The notes: generated from the letters alone by a model not told the origin. DNA of 64,000 nucleotides from Blastopirellula marina (GCF_002967715.1 NZ_PUIA01000037.1:1-64000), one strand, 5' to 3'; positions 1-8,905 are shown, counted from the first letter of the stretch. Program-made: numbers and translations.

Positions 1-107
1 ATCAAAAGCCCCAGCCCCATTGCCCCGAGCCCTAAGATCAGCGGGTTGTTTTCCAGGTACTGATTGATGTCGTCTTTAACATCGGCCAACAGCAGGACGA
101 GGTACAT
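1..107 (-). CDS. N-terminal fragment of a small membrane protein, cut by window edge
   Basis: Reading leftward from an ATG at 107, an open frame runs off the window start. It begins with a hydrophobic stretch (MYLVLLLADV), then a short charged segment (KDDINQYLENN), then a second glycine/leucine-rich hydrophobic stretch reaching base 1. This looks like the beginning of a membrane protein. A GTG at 116 in the same frame is an alternative start. No clear ribosome-binding site precedes either codon. The family cannot be named from about 35 residues, and the gene call itself is uncertain. Confidence 0.35.
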   Translation of the reverse strand, partial: MYLVLLLADVKDDINQYLENNPLILGLGAMGLGLL

Positions 108-175
108 CGTGTTCACGTAGAGGAGATGAAGAGTGTGAAAGAGAGGCTGGATCGCGCCTCAGCTTCGTTTCTGTC

Positions 176-607
176 TTAGTAATATAAATCGGCCGCATGT
201 GTCTCCCAGTCAACGCCGCGGATCTGCCCGACCACCGCTGGGTCGATCGGCATCGCGTAATCTTGTTGATACCAGAGAATTACCAGCCCGGAATAGTCGT
301 AACTTTTGTCCTTGGCCGGATCGAGCGAGGTGAACCGCCCGATACACGTGACTGACGGTAGTGCCGACGGCGTGCCAAACGGATAAGGACGGCCATGATC
401 GATGGGCGTCTCCACCGGAGGAATCAGGTACGGTGTGCCATCATACGGCTTGTCTTGATGCTCGGCGACCAACGACTGCAGTCTCTGCTGGTTGCGTTCC
501 GCCGTCGGCAGTCCTTCCAGCAACCCTTCGTACGTCAGGTACTGCTCCAACTGCTTCAGGTAGATTCTTCGGCCTGAAGAGAGATCCAGTTCGCCCGACT
601 TCGTCAT
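176..607 (-). CDS. Hypothetical protein, 143 aa
   Basis: A complete open frame begins with MTKSGELDLS at 607 and stops at 176. The protein is soluble-looking: no signal peptide or membrane segment, a charged amphipathic N-terminal third (KQLEQYLTYEGLLEG), then a proline- and tyrosine-rich central and C-terminal part (PYLIPPVETPIDHGRPYPFG, ending DLYY). I do not recognise the family. The overlapping plus-strand frames have arginine-rich, low-complexity translations typical of shadows, so the minus frame is preferred. It lies just behind the truncated membrane protein at the window edge and is transcribed in the same direction, so the two could share a transcript. Function unknown. Confidence 0.65.
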   Translation of the reverse strand: MTKSGELDLSSGRRIYLKQLEQYLTYEGLLEGLPTAERNQQRLQSLVAEHQDKPYDGTPYLIPPVETPIDHGRPYPFGTPSALPSVTCIGRFTSLDPAKDKSYDYSGLVILWYQQDYAMPIDPAVVGQIRGVDWETHAADLYY

Positions 608-861
608 TTCGCTTCCTTTGAAAGTGCATCATGTGGGCACCATCTTAGGCCAATTCTCCTTCCCTCGCGAACGCAGGCATAAATCTGGAAAAAACCATCA
701 CCGGATACTGTACATGAGTACACTTTCCATGCTATAAATAGATTCTGCCTGGGGACGCTTCCCCAACACGTATCCGCACTCTCGCGATGTTTCTTCGTTT
801 TCACCTTTTGGCCTGTTTCCGCCAACGCGCGCCTGGCAACTGTTTTCTTCGAGTACGAACC

Positions 862-1473
862 ATGTCCACCAACCCCGCACAGCACGAATCCCCAGGAATA
901 CAAGTTCCGACGGTGATCGTGCGCGCTGAGAAGACCTTTCTCTGCACGGCCTGCGGAACGTTGGTGGAAATCCCAGCCGACGTGGTCGGGCAGCTCTCCT
1001 ATGCGACCAAACACTCCCCGCCGCCCACTGACCCCCCGCAAGACGCGCCTGCTGGTCCTACCTTCAACGTCTTTCCTGTTTTTGTTGTCGATCATGCACC
1101 ACGACCCCAGCCAAAGGCCTCGCGACCGCCGAGTCCCAAGCGGCCACAAACGCCCCCGCGTAAAACGTTCCAAGGTCGGCTCATCGATGGTCTGACCGTC
1201 CCCTCCGGCCGGCAGCTCGATCAAGCGTTCAAGTGGATTTCGTTTCATCTGAAAGTGCTCGACCGACAAGGGACCGAGATCAAGCGGCTTAAGAAGCGGA
1301 TCCAAACGAACACCCCAGCCAAGGTGCCATGTCCACATCCGCGTGGACATAGCAAGCAAGAGACCGCGCAACAACCACCGCGCCCGCCGCAGTGTGAAGA
1401 GGAAACACATGCCCACGAAGAGATGAGCAGGGCCCCCAGTGCGCCTCGCCTGAAAGAACGCGGGCCTCCCTGA
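862..1473 (+). CDS. Hypothetical protein, proline-rich, with one CxxC and a basic helix
   Basis: The start chosen is the ATG at 862 (MSTNPAQHES); the longer frame from 787 begins with a Cys/Arg-rich stretch that looks noncoding. The roughly 203-residue product has one CxxC (FLCTACGTLVEI, near residue 37), a long proline-rich linker (about 60-110), and a segment near 130-160 (QLDQAFKWISFHLKVLDRQG) running into a lysine/arginine-rich helix that could form a coiled coil or bind nucleic acid. The tail is again Pro/His/Glu-rich. No signal peptide or membrane segment. A minus-strand frame of similar length overlaps it but is Arg/Gly/Trp-rich and less protein-like. The CxxC could be half of a zinc site, but no second pair is visible. 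Family unknown. Confidence 0.5.
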   Translation: MSTNPAQHESPGIQVPTVIVRAEKTFLCTACGTLVEIPADVVGQLSYATKHSPPPTDPPQDAPAGPTFNVFPVFVVDHAPRPQPKASRPPSPKRPQTPPRKTFQGRLIDGLTVPSGRQLDQAFKWISFHLKVLDRQGTEIKRLKKRIQTNTPAKVPCPHPRGHSKQETAQQPPRPPQCEEETHAHEEMSRAPSAPRLKERGPP

Positions 1474-1502
1474 CCATTGGCAAAAATCTTAAGCCAACCG
1501 CA

Positions 1503-1539
1503 GGTGCCACGCCCAACTCATTTTGGGCGTGAGGGCACC
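1503..1539. repeat. Family A palindrome, copy 1 (double-stem)
   Basis: GGTGCC at 1503-1508 and GGCACC at 1534-1539 are exact inverted repeats that enclose a second inverted repeat, ACGCCCAA / TTGGGCGT, with a 6-base loop. This is the best preserved copy of a family with related copies at 1625, 2551, 3583 and 8720. No T-run follows, so a REP-like dispersed repeat is more likely than a terminator. Confidence 0.75.
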
Positions 1540-1624
1540 GCCATTGCATGCGCGCATCGCAATGGCAAGTAGCCACGAACCCCGCACAACGTATCTTCCT
1601 TACCAGGCCAGAATCCTAACTCCG

Positions 1625-1655
1625 GGTGCCATGCCCAAATCTGCTTGGGCACGCG
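1625..1655. repeat. Family A palindrome, copy 2
   Basis: The copy reads GGTGCCATGCCCAA, a 6-base loop, then TTGGGCACGCG. The inner stem TGCCCAA/TTGGGCA pairs fully; the outer stem is degraded compared with copy 1. Confidence 0.7.
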
Positions 1656-1810
1656 AACTACGCAAATGCAAACGCCCTCTCACCCCTACCAGCTCAGCCA
1701 TGCAGACCAAATCGATTGGGTTCTGAAAAAACACAATCCTGGGGGGAAACACGAGCTATATTGAACCATATCGGATTCCCCCTCCCTTTCCCCCAAAGGC
1801 CACACAGACC

Positions 1811-2524
1811 ATGGACCGCTCGTACCCCACTTCGCGACGCACGTTTGTCCAGAACATTGCCATGGCAGCTGGTGCCGTCAGCTTCACTCCTGCTTCGTCT
1901 CTGTGGGCCGCCGACGACGAGCCCTCGCGCAATCCCGACGACATCCTGGCCAACCTGGTCGCTGGCAATCGTCGTTTTGCCAGCGGTAAGACCCAAGTTA
2001 CCCCGCGCACGCCGGCTGATTTTGCCCGCGATGCCAAAGGGCAAGCCCCACCAGCGGTGATCCTTGGTTGCGCCGACTCGCGCGTTCCGCCAGAGATGGT
2101 GTTCGATCAACCGATCGGCGGGCTGTTTGTCGTTCGCGTCGCCGGCAACATGGTCGGCTCCGGTCCCATGCTCTTGGGTAGCATCGAATTCGCCGTGGCC
2201 GAACTGGGCGCTCGCCTGGTGGTGGTCATGGGTCACAGCTCGTGCGGTGCCTGTCGCGCGGCAATCACGCACATCGACAACAACGACGCGCTACCAGGTG
2301 CCATCGAAGGGATGGTCGATAAGATTCGCCCGGTCGTTCGCCAGGTGCAAGGCCAGCCAGGCGACAAGCTGGTGAACGTCACCAAAGCAAACGCCACGCA
2401 CAACGCCAAGCTGCTCAGCAAAACCGGCTCGATCCTGCCCGGCTTCGTCGAAAGCGGCAAGGTGAAGATGGTCGGTGCCTACTACAACCTCTCGACCGGC
2501 GTCGTCGATTTCCTCGACAGCTAA
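1811..2524 (+). CDS. Beta-class carbonic anhydrase with Tat-type signal
   Basis: The 237-residue protein interconverts CO2 and bicarbonate. The N terminus has a twin-arginine signal (TSRRTFVQNIAMAAGAVSF) ending near the AWA-like site SLWAADD at about residue 34, so it is probably exported to the periplasm-like space. Beta-CA zinc ligands and the Asp-Arg dyad are all present: C87, D89 and R91 in GCADSRVPPE, and H142 and C145 in GHSSCGAC. Length fits the family after removing the signal. The start at 1811 is supported by the position of the Tat signal. It stands alone between family A palindromes. Exported beta-CAs of this type are known in Gram-negative bacteria; a role in CO2/bicarbonate supply at the cell surface is inference. 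Confidence 0.93.
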   Translation: MDRSYPTSRRTFVQNIAMAAGAVSFTPASSLWAADDEPSRNPDDILANLVAGNRRFASGKTQVTPRTPADFARDAKGQAPPAVILGCADSRVPPEMVFDQPIGGLFVVRVAGNMVGSGPMLLGSIEFAVAELGARLVVVMGHSSCGACRAAITHIDNNDALPGAIEGMVDKIRPVVRQVQGQPGDKLVNVTKANATHNAKLLSKTGSILPGFVESGKVKMVGAYYNLSTGVVDFLDS

Positions 2525-2550
2525 ACCACAATACGCAAGCCACCCGCTAC

Positions 2551-2574
2551 CACGCCCAAGTCCGCTTGGGCGTG
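2551..2574. repeat. Family A palindrome, copy 3
   Basis: CACGCCCAAG, four bases, then CTTGGGCGTG: a perfect 10-base inverted repeat 27 bases after the carbonic anhydrase stop. It could act as a transcript 3' end, but there is no T-run, and the same sequence occurs away from gene ends. Confidence 0.75.
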
Positions 2575-2609
2575 TTGGCACACGCGAACGCTCTAATTTC
2601 CTGCCAAGC

Positions 2610-3554
2610 TCACTGTGGTGTTTCGCGAATACCAATCAACTGCCGCAGCTGCGGGCCGTACTGTTTTTTGGTTCGCTCCATCCCCTTCCACTGCTCTTCC
2701 GAGTACGACAGAGGGGGCACACGCCGCTGCTTGTCATCAATCGCCAGATGCGTTAGTGTCAGCCGATCGATCATCTCGTTCCAGCCGATCGCCAGTTGAA
2801 GTCCGATGTTCAAGCGATCGCGGCGGACGGGAACGATCGACAATCCTGCGGGAAATTCATCGACCGCCGGAAATCGCAGCCACGGCTTATCGTTGCACTG
2901 CTCGTTCAGGCGAATGTCGTGGATTCGCAGGCCAATGTCCCCTGTTTCGATTTCGCTGATAACGATCTCGCGAACCGTATGAGGTACCGCGCGATCGAAG
3001 GTGACAATCTGAATCGAATTGCCCGAAGGGGAGGTCGACTGGTAACGCCAGTTGCCGTTGGCATCTTGCCCCAACACTTGGTTGTCGGTTTTCGCTTGGA
3101 CAAACGACGTCAGGTCGATCAGCACGTCCGATCGACTCAAACGCTCGGCGGCAGGCTCGATGCTGAATTCATACGAGACCGAATGACCTTTGTTTCGCAT
3201 CTGAAGATGTGGGGCAGATTGATCAAGCGTCACGATGCGCTGCCCAGCCAAATCGAAATACATCGACTGCCTATCGGCGATCAACAAGACTGGAATCTTT
3301 TGCGAATCGGTTGCCACGTATAACTGCGGAGGTGCCCCTCGCTTCCAACGAACCTCTCCCCACAACCGCCCCTGCTCCGGATTGATAACTTCATAGGAAA
3401 CCGAAAACTGCTCGATCCCCTGCTCCTCCGGAGAAAGCACCGGCACCCCAGCCAACAGCTGAGCCAGCGAAGGCCTGGCCTCGGGCGGTTGTGCTGCGGC
3501 ATGCGATGCGAAAGCGAAGAGAAGCAGCGCGGTAAGGAGAAGCATCCTTGGCAT
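2610..3554 (-). CDS. Secreted hypothetical protein, 314 aa
   Basis: Start taken at the ATG at 3554 (MPRMLLLTALLLFAFASHAAAQ), which gives a textbook signal peptide with cleavage after AAA around residue 21. A longer reading from a TTG at 3596 is rejected because that codon lies inside a family A palindrome. The mature protein alternates short beta-like segments (SVSYEVINPEQGRLWGEVRW, VLLIADRQSMYFDLAGQRIV, HTVREIVISEIETGDIGLRI), suggesting an all-beta, lipoprotein-carrier-like fold such as LolA/outer-membrane-sorting types, but no diagnostic motif is visible. The C terminus is a charged helix (YSEEQWKGMERTKKQYG). Probably periplasmic or outer surface; function unknown. It is convergent with the carbonic anhydrase gene. 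Confidence 0.75.
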   Translation of the reverse strand: MPRMLLLTALLLFAFASHAAAQPPEARPSLAQLLAGVPVLSPEEQGIEQFSVSYEVINPEQGRLWGEVRWKRGAPPQLYVATDSQKIPVLLIADRQSMYFDLAGQRIVTLDQSAPHLQMRNKGHSVSYEFSIEPAAERLSRSDVLIDLTSFVQAKTDNQVLGQDANGNWRYQSTSPSGNSIQIVTFDRAVPHTVREIVISEIETGDIGLRIHDIRLNEQCNDKPWLRFPAVDEFPAGLSIVPVRRDRLNIGLQLAIGWNEMIDRLTLTHLAIDDKQRRVPPLSYSEEQWKGMERTKKQYGPQLRQLIGIRETPQ

Positions 3555-3582
3555 GACGTTCGATCCTTCCTTCAAAAAACCG

Positions 3583-3610
3583 GGTGCCACGCCCAAGTCC
3601 GCTTACGGAC
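3583..3610. repeat. Family A palindrome, copy 4 (partly decayed)
   Basis: The left half GGTGCCACGCCCAAG matches copies 1 and 3, but the right half diverges. An alternative stem AAGTCCG/CGGACTT is present at 3595-3611. It lies in the 5' region of the secreted protein ending at 2610. Confidence 0.55.
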
Positions 3611-3777
3611 TTACCAGCAACCCAAACTTTAGAAACATGTGCATGGATTGACTCCATTACCCTAATCTACTAGAAGCTCCAATCTCAACTTCCTAGCAGA
3701 GCCAGGCTAGCAATCCCATCAAATCGATTTGCTGTTTGAACAATTATCTGGGAAGATACGTAAAAATAGGCATTCCA

Positions 3778-4542
3778 ATGAAACAAGCCGATTTCAAAAT
3801 AAATCTCACTGAATCATTTGAGCACCTTCCCGATGCTCCAATTGCGGAAGCCATAATTCATTGGAGAGCAAGAGCTGAGAGGAAACTAGTGCCTAATGAG
3901 TTTCAAAAGGAACTAAAATCGCGATTGCCGGACTACCCACATCATCAACAGCAGTTTGAAATGGCTGCTGAGATCAATGCTGAGAGTCAGTCGTTCAGCC
4001 ACCAACAGAATTGGCATGGCTTCCGATTCGAGACGGAAGATAAACGTTACGTAGCTCAGTTTACGCGAAATGGATTTGTATTCAGCCGGCTACAACCATA
4101 TGAGAATTGGAACACGTTTCGGACGGAAGCAATTCGGCTTTGGGAAATCTATCGTGAATTGACTGAGCCATCAGAAATTCAGCGGCTTGGGGTTCGATTT
4201 ATCAATGTAATAAAAGATGTCACGCCTACCGAACTGAACGATTTGCTAGCAGCTCCCCCAAGATGTGCGCCAAATTTAAATATTCCTCTTGCAGGATTCA
4301 TGCACCAAAGTGTTTTCGAAATTCCTGGACATCCGTATAATTTAAACGTAATTCAGACGATTCAACCGGCTCCGCCAACGCAAAAGGGGCCAACAAATTT
4401 GATTCTCGATTTAGACGTATCCACTTCACGTTTCATTGCTACAGAGGAAATCAATAAGCGTCTTCAGGACATGCAGTGGATTAAGAATAAAGCCTTCTTC
4501 TCTTTTTTAACCAAATCTGCAATCTCAAAATTTAGAGAGTGA
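3778..4542 (+). CDS. TIGR04255-family protein
   Basis: The 254-residue protein resembles the sporadically distributed TIGR04255 family. Supporting segments are HLPDAPIAEAIIHWRAR at the N terminus, the central EIQRLGVRFINVI, and a C-terminal FLTKSAISKFRE. There is no signal peptide or membrane segment, so it is cytoplasmic. The ATG at 3778 is preferred over a TTG at 3736, whose extra 14 residues add nothing family-like. Base composition changes here: the 60 bases 4261-4320 have only 23 G/C, against 36 in 7261-7320 inside ilvC. Its TGA overlaps the 5' region of the next gene by a few bases, and the third gene overlaps the second, so the three form a tightly coupled operon. The family has no established function; patchy distribution and composition suggest horizontal transfer and perhaps a defence role (inference). 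Confidence 0.8.
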   Translation: MKQADFKINLTESFEHLPDAPIAEAIIHWRARAERKLVPNEFQKELKSRLPDYPHHQQQFEMAAEINAESQSFSHQQNWHGFRFETEDKRYVAQFTRNGFVFSRLQPYENWNTFRTEAIRLWEIYRELTEPSEIQRLGVRFINVIKDVTPTELNDLLAAPPRCAPNLNIPLAGFMHQSVFEIPGHPYNLNVIQTIQPAPPTQKGPTNLILDLDVSTSRFIATEEINKRLQDMQWIKNKAFFSFLTKSAISKFRE

Positions 4543-4547
4543 GAACT

Positions 4548-5006
4548 ATGCCGCCAGTTCGATATAGCGGTGAAAGCACAGCCGCCCAATATGTTGGGCA
4601 AGAGCTTATTGTCCATCATCGATATCTTCAGAAGTCTTCTGCACTGGGGATTGAACGACTTCTTCGTGTGGACTTGCCTGAACTATGGGATGATTGTGGG
4701 GAATCAGACTGGGATGGCTTTGGAGCCCATGCTGTCAACGTTGAGACTTACCGCAACGCTGAGCAATTCCTTCGAGCACTTCCTTACGGTGCTCCAGTAC
4801 CATCAGTTGGCGCGGAACCTGACGGACAGATCACATTTGAATGGTACCAATCTCGTCGCAGAGTTCTTTCGGTAAGCATTAGTGCGGACGGAGAATTGCA
4901 TTATGCAGCATTACTAGGCCCCAATAGTTCTCGAGGAAAAGAGGCATTTTTTGAGGAAGTTCCAATACCAATCCTCAGATTAATCCACGACGTTTTCGCA
5001 TGTTAG
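4548..5006 (+). CDS. Cassette protein 2, WDGFGA-type hypothetical
   Basis: This 152-residue cytoplasmic protein starts at ATG 4548, 5 bases after the TIGR04255 stop; a GTG at 4539 overlapping that stop is an alternative. AGAGAGTGAG just upstream can serve as a ribosome-binding site. Recognisable features are an acidic DDCGESDWDGFGAHAV segment near residue 52 and a following PDGQITFEWYQSRRRVLSVS strand pair, then GELHYAALLG. From memory, this combination recurs in small proteins beside TIGR04255 genes, but I cannot confirm that here and no function is known. There is no enzyme motif. The last 7 bases overlap the start of gene 3 (ATGTTAG), which implies translational coupling. Composition is as AT-rich as gene 1. 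Confidence 0.75.
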   Translation: MPPVRYSGESTAAQYVGQELIVHHRYLQKSSALGIERLLRVDLPELWDDCGESDWDGFGAHAVNVETYRNAEQFLRALPYGAPVPSVGAEPDGQITFEWYQSRRRVLSVSISADGELHYAALLGPNSSRGKEAFFEEVPIPILRLIHDVFAC

Positions 5007-5404
5007 ATCCCTCGAACATTCCTGAGATAGACGATCAGGAGTTGCTCAGGCGCTACGTAGTGTCCCGTAGTCATATTCGACAACAGGATCTGACTGTAAA
5101 GCCTGATGCTTTCATGCCTCCTTCCAATCTTGAGATGTCTGTAACTCGCGATGTTAGCCTTAGCGAAGCAGAGGTTTGGGAGATTGGGCGGAGTGTTGCC
5201 AATGCGAGAGGCAAGCAACTTAGAGGATCAGCCAATGTCATTGCCAAGACCTACAGAGCCAATGAATTGAACGTCGAAGTTGACGTCATACCAGATAACC
5301 CCAATCACGCGATCATTACCGGTTGGCCGTCAGACAAAGCAGATCAAAAAGCGATCGCACTTCAGATCGCGGCCGTCGCAAAGTTCGCTCCTGTTCCTGA
5401 TTAG
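5000..5404 (+). CDS. Cassette protein 3, hypothetical, 134 aa
   Basis: The ATG at 5000 overlaps the stop of the preceding gene. The product is small and soluble. The N-terminal half has an acidic helix (EIDDQELLRRYVVSRSHIR) followed by DLTVKPDAFMPPSNLEMSVTR and then SEAEVWEIGRSVA. The C-terminal half has alternating strands and a conserved-looking NPNHAIITGWPSDKADQK motif near residue 105. I do not know a function for this type of protein; I believe it occurs as a partner of the WDGFGA-type protein (recollection, not verified). No nuclease, protease or nucleotide-binding motif is visible. After its stop, the sequence returns to intergenic DNA with family B palindromes. Confidence 0.75.
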   Translation: MLDPSNIPEIDDQELLRRYVVSRSHIRQQDLTVKPDAFMPPSNLEMSVTRDVSLSEAEVWEIGRSVANARGKQLRGSANVIAKTYRANELNVEVDVIPDNPNHAIITGWPSDKADQKAIALQIAAVAKFAPVPD

Positions 5405-5448
5405 TTTTTGCGTTGAATATAGTGCTTCAGCGGGTACGCTAAGCAAGG

Positions 5449-5470
5449 TAGGCTGGGTCATGACCCCGCT
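5449..5470. repeat. Family B palindrome, copy 1 (imperfect)
   Basis: GGCTGGGTCATGACCCCGC is an imperfect inverted repeat related to the exact copies at 5530 and 8847. It sits 45 bases after the three-gene cassette. Confidence 0.55.
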
Positions 5471-5529
5471 TTATCGAGCGACGGAGAACGATCAAACCAC
5501 GGACGAGAAGTTAGCCTCCACGTGAGTTC

Positions 5530-5547
5530 GCTGGGTCTCGACCCAGC
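5530..5547. repeat. Family B palindrome, copy 2
   Basis: GCTGGGTCTCGACCCAGC is an 18-base palindrome with one mismatched centre pair. It lies between the cassette and the SHD1-domain gene, 3' of both, so a transcript-end role is possible; no T-run is present. Confidence 0.7.
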
Positions 5548-5618
5548 ATTGACCATCAGCGCGGTTAGGCCCCTTGGGCCGAATGTTTTTGAATGGAAGC
5601 AAACGGTAGGGCGGTGAG

Positions 5619-6602
5619 TTATTTCAGTTCGTTAATCCACTGCTTATCTTCGTCACTCAGCTTCGAAAGCGGAACCTTGATTTCCTCGCCGTTTTCTTTC
5701 AGCAGCTTTACTTGGTCACCGATGAGGCCCGAGAAGGTTGCGGTAATCGAAAACTGTCCCGTTTTGTCTTTCCAGACTCGGTTGTACTCGGAGTTTTGAC
5801 GAGACTTCATTACCACATCGCGATGTTGATTCCGACAGTTGGCTTCCATCGCTCGCAGATGTTTTCCAAACATGAAGAGATCGATCTCTTCTAAAACTAT
5901 CTTCATGTTCAGAGGGAACGGCTTTACTTTTCGAACCGTCTTTGTGGCACCTATCAGCGTGACGTAACGATATGTTCCATCCAATTCCCAGAGACGTTCG
6001 ACAAAATACGACAGTGGCAACGCGTCGCCATCAGCGATTTGGGACGTATCCACCTGAGAAATTAGAATAAGCTGAGTATTGTCATCGCCTAAGTTGGCAA
6101 CCTCAGCAAGATAGCTCTGATTGTCGATCACTTGGAAAACCTTCCCAACCGTGATCATCTGACCAAACTTCGCCTCGGAGAAAGATGCAAAGTAGCGTTC
6201 ATTAATCAAAGTCTGCAGACGCTCTGCGGCTGCGCCTTTTACAATATCATCAGCAGAACGGCTTTCGTAAGGATTGTAGCCACGTTCTCCCCGTCCACGT
6301 CGTGATCGCGTGCCACCCGAATCCTCGTCTAAGCCCAATCCATTTTTCCACAGTTCCGTATTCGACTTACATTCCTTTTCCCAGCAGTAGAAAGACATTT
6401 CGAGATAGGTACGCACCTCGGGTTCTATCTTGCGTTTGTCGGCTTCGCGCAGGATTTCGCGAATGAGAACCTTACAAATGACATCGACATCCTTATCAGC
6501 AACTTGCTTGATCTCTTCGTTGGTGAGATTGCCGAAATCAAGTTCCGATTTGAAGTCGTCCCCAGGGGCCGCAAGCAGAATAACGCCCAAAAGAAGAATC
6601 AT
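5619..6602 (-). CDS. Secreted protein with C-terminal SHD1 domain
   Basis: Start taken at ATG 6602 (MILLLGVILLAAPGDDF), giving a short signal peptide; the extra 46 upstream residues in the same frame are not protein-like. The 327-residue product has an N-terminal helical, charged part, a low-complexity Gly/Arg stretch near 100 (GGTRSRRGRGERG), a central beta-rich part and, in the last 55 residues, an SHD1-like fold (RVWKDKTGQFSITATFSGL, then GDQVKLLKENGEEIKVPLSK, DEDKQWI). SHD1 (SLA1 homology domain 1) is very common in planctomycete secreted proteins, usually as a C-terminal module of unknown binding role. The gene is convergent with the three-gene cassette. Function of the N-terminal part is unknown. 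Confidence 0.8.
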   Translation of the reverse strand: MILLLGVILLAAPGDDFKSELDFGNLTNEEIKQVADKDVDVICKVLIREILREADKRKIEPEVRTYLEMSFYCWEKECKSNTELWKNGLGLDEDSGGTRSRRGRGERGYNPYESRSADDIVKGAAAERLQTLINERYFASFSEAKFGQMITVGKVFQVIDNQSYLAEVANLGDDNTQLILISQVDTSQIADGDALPLSYFVERLWELDGTYRYVTLIGATKTVRKVKPFPLNMKIVLEEIDLFMFGKHLRAMEANCRNQHRDVVMKSRQNSEYNRVWKDKTGQFSITATFSGLIGDQVKLLKENGEEIKVPLSKLSDEDKQWINELK

Positions 6603-6869
6603 TCGTGTCTCTCCGTATCTGGCGTACCGTCGCCCATTTCGGCTGCCGTGCAGACTGACGTCTCGAGTTGTACCAAGCCACATCGATCTAAGAAAATTGA
6701 TGTATGTTGGTATATCCCAATCCATGCCGAAATTCAACACTTTTCGGGGAACTCATTACCTCCGCCCGAAGGGTATTTAAGAACTTGGCGCTTGCCCCAA
6801 AAACAAAAAAACGGCACCCAGTTTCCCAGGTGACGTTTGAATATCAACTTCAGCTAGTCGCGAAGCAAA

Positions 6870-7874
<1,005 letters not shown>

Positions 7875-7967
7875 AGAATTTTGTTACTGGTTTCTAAAAC
7901 TGATGGGTTAATGGACGGTGGATGTGTTGTCCCCTCGCCCCTGAGGGGACCTAATTATTCGGCGAAG

Positions 7968-8492
7968 CTACGCTTCGACCGCGTGCGGATCGTTGACTTG
8001 TTCTTCCAACGACATTCCGCTGCGAACCATGGCGATTCGTCCCGTCCTCACCAGCTCGCGGATTCCGTAGGGTCGCATCAGGTCGATGAATGCGACGATT
8101 TTGTTTTCGGTGCCAGAGATCTCGATGATGATTTCCGTGCGACCAACGTCGACGATACGGCCGCGGAAAATGTCGACCAGTTCGTTGATTTCGGTTCGAG
8201 ATCCGCCTGGTTCGGCGGCAACTTTAATCAGCATCAGATCGCGTTCGACGAAGTCCGACGAGCTGACGTCCAGCACGCGTACAACGGTGACGATCTTTTC
8301 CAGCTGCTTGCGTACTTGCTCTAGGACATGATCATCTCCGACTACGACAAAGGTCATTCGCGAAAGATGTGGATCCTCGGTTTCCCCCACTGCGAGCGAA
8401 TCGATGTTGTATCCGCGTGAGGCGAGCATCCCGGAAATGTGGGCGAGTACCCCGGGCACATTCTGTACCACCGCCGAGAGCACGTGACGCAT
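7968..8492 (-). CDS. ilvN: Acetolactate synthase, small (regulatory) subunit
   Basis: The 174-residue protein is the valine-responsive regulatory subunit of acetohydroxyacid synthase, the first common step of branched-chain amino-acid synthesis. The N-terminal ACT domain is clear (MRHVLSAVVQNVPGVLAHIS, then GMLASRGYNIDSLAVGETED), followed by the second ACT-like half (ELVDIFRGRIVDVGRTEIII, SGTENKIVAFIDLMRPYGI, ELVRTGRIAM). The start is set at ATG 8492 because all family members begin close to this methionine; the frame stays open another 38 codons upstream, with an ATG at 8606. The gene precedes ilvC on the same strand. No catalytic ilvB is present here, so the large subunit must be encoded elsewhere. 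Confidence 0.96.
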   Translation of the reverse strand: MRHVLSAVVQNVPGVLAHISGMLASRGYNIDSLAVGETEDPHLSRMTFVVVGDDHVLEQVRKQLEKIVTVVRVLDVSSSDFVERDLMLIKVAAEPGGSRTEINELVDIFRGRIVDVGRTEIIIEISGTENKIVAFIDLMRPYGIRELVRTGRIAMVRSGMSLEEQVNDPHAVEA

Positions 8493-8719
8493 TGTTTTCT
8501 CCCAGAACCGTAAATTGAAACCCGCATGATAGTTTGCCCCCCTTGCACCGACAAGAGGCGGTGCTATGCCGCCAATTAGCGAAGCCAGGAGAGCCATTAG
8601 CCCCACCCTAACGCGGGCAGAAGTGTTAATAACAGATGGAGCCGACCGATCTTGTTAAGACACGGGGAGTTATGACAAGTTCAGGCCCCTCGCTTGAGGT
8701 TTTCAAAACAGGGCCAAGC

Positions 8720-8750
8720 GGGTGCCACGGGCCCGTCCTCGTGGGCATGC
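8720..8750. repeat. Family A palindrome, copy 5 (divergent)
   Basis: GGTGCCACGGGCCC...GTGGGCATGC keeps the family A outer GGTGCCACG start and the final GGGCATG, with a changed centre. It lies between ilvN and the next gene. Confidence 0.5.
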
Positions 8751-8846
8751 AAATGGGTGGATATTGTGGAAAGAGGAGTCGCCCATGTGCCACTGGGCCA
8801 CAATAAGAACGAACCACCGATCGGAATGACGCCTCGGATTGATCTC

Positions 8847-8864
8847 GCTGGGTCGCGACCCAGC
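8847..8864. repeat. Family B palindrome, copy 3 (perfect)
   Basis: GCTGGGTCGCGACCCAGC is a perfect 18-base palindrome, about 100 bases from family A copy 5. Confidence 0.75.
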
Positions 8865-8905
8865 TTACGATGCTGTGCTAACCAACCGGCAAAGATAATG
8901 CCGCT

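Larger units (their letters stand above)
1474..1810. other. Intergenic region with two palindromes of family A
   Basis: This 337-base gap has no convincing gene. It holds two copies of a short inverted repeat (1503-1539 and 1625-1655, listed separately). The bases just before the carbonic anhydrase ATG (1785-1810) are C-rich and lack a recognisable Shine-Dalgarno sequence. Confidence 0.6.
8493..8905. other. Intergenic region 5' of ilvN with palindromes of both families
   Basis: The 413-base gap holds the ilvN leader (8493 to about 8660 on the minus strand) and copies of family A (8720) and family B (8847). On the minus strand, TTGTCA followed 18 bases later by CAAGAT (about 8649-8678) is a weak promoter-like pair; I do not call it. 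No T-box or other riboswitch signature was recognised. Confidence 0.5.

Noticed and set aside
3555-3596. Longer start (TTG 3596) for the secreted protein
   Set aside because: The codons lie within a palindromic repeat, and the signal peptide begins at ATG 3554.
8626-8680. Promoter-like pair TTGTCA/CAAGAT for ilvN
   Set aside because: Spacing of 18 bases is acceptable but the -10 match is poor; not enough to call.
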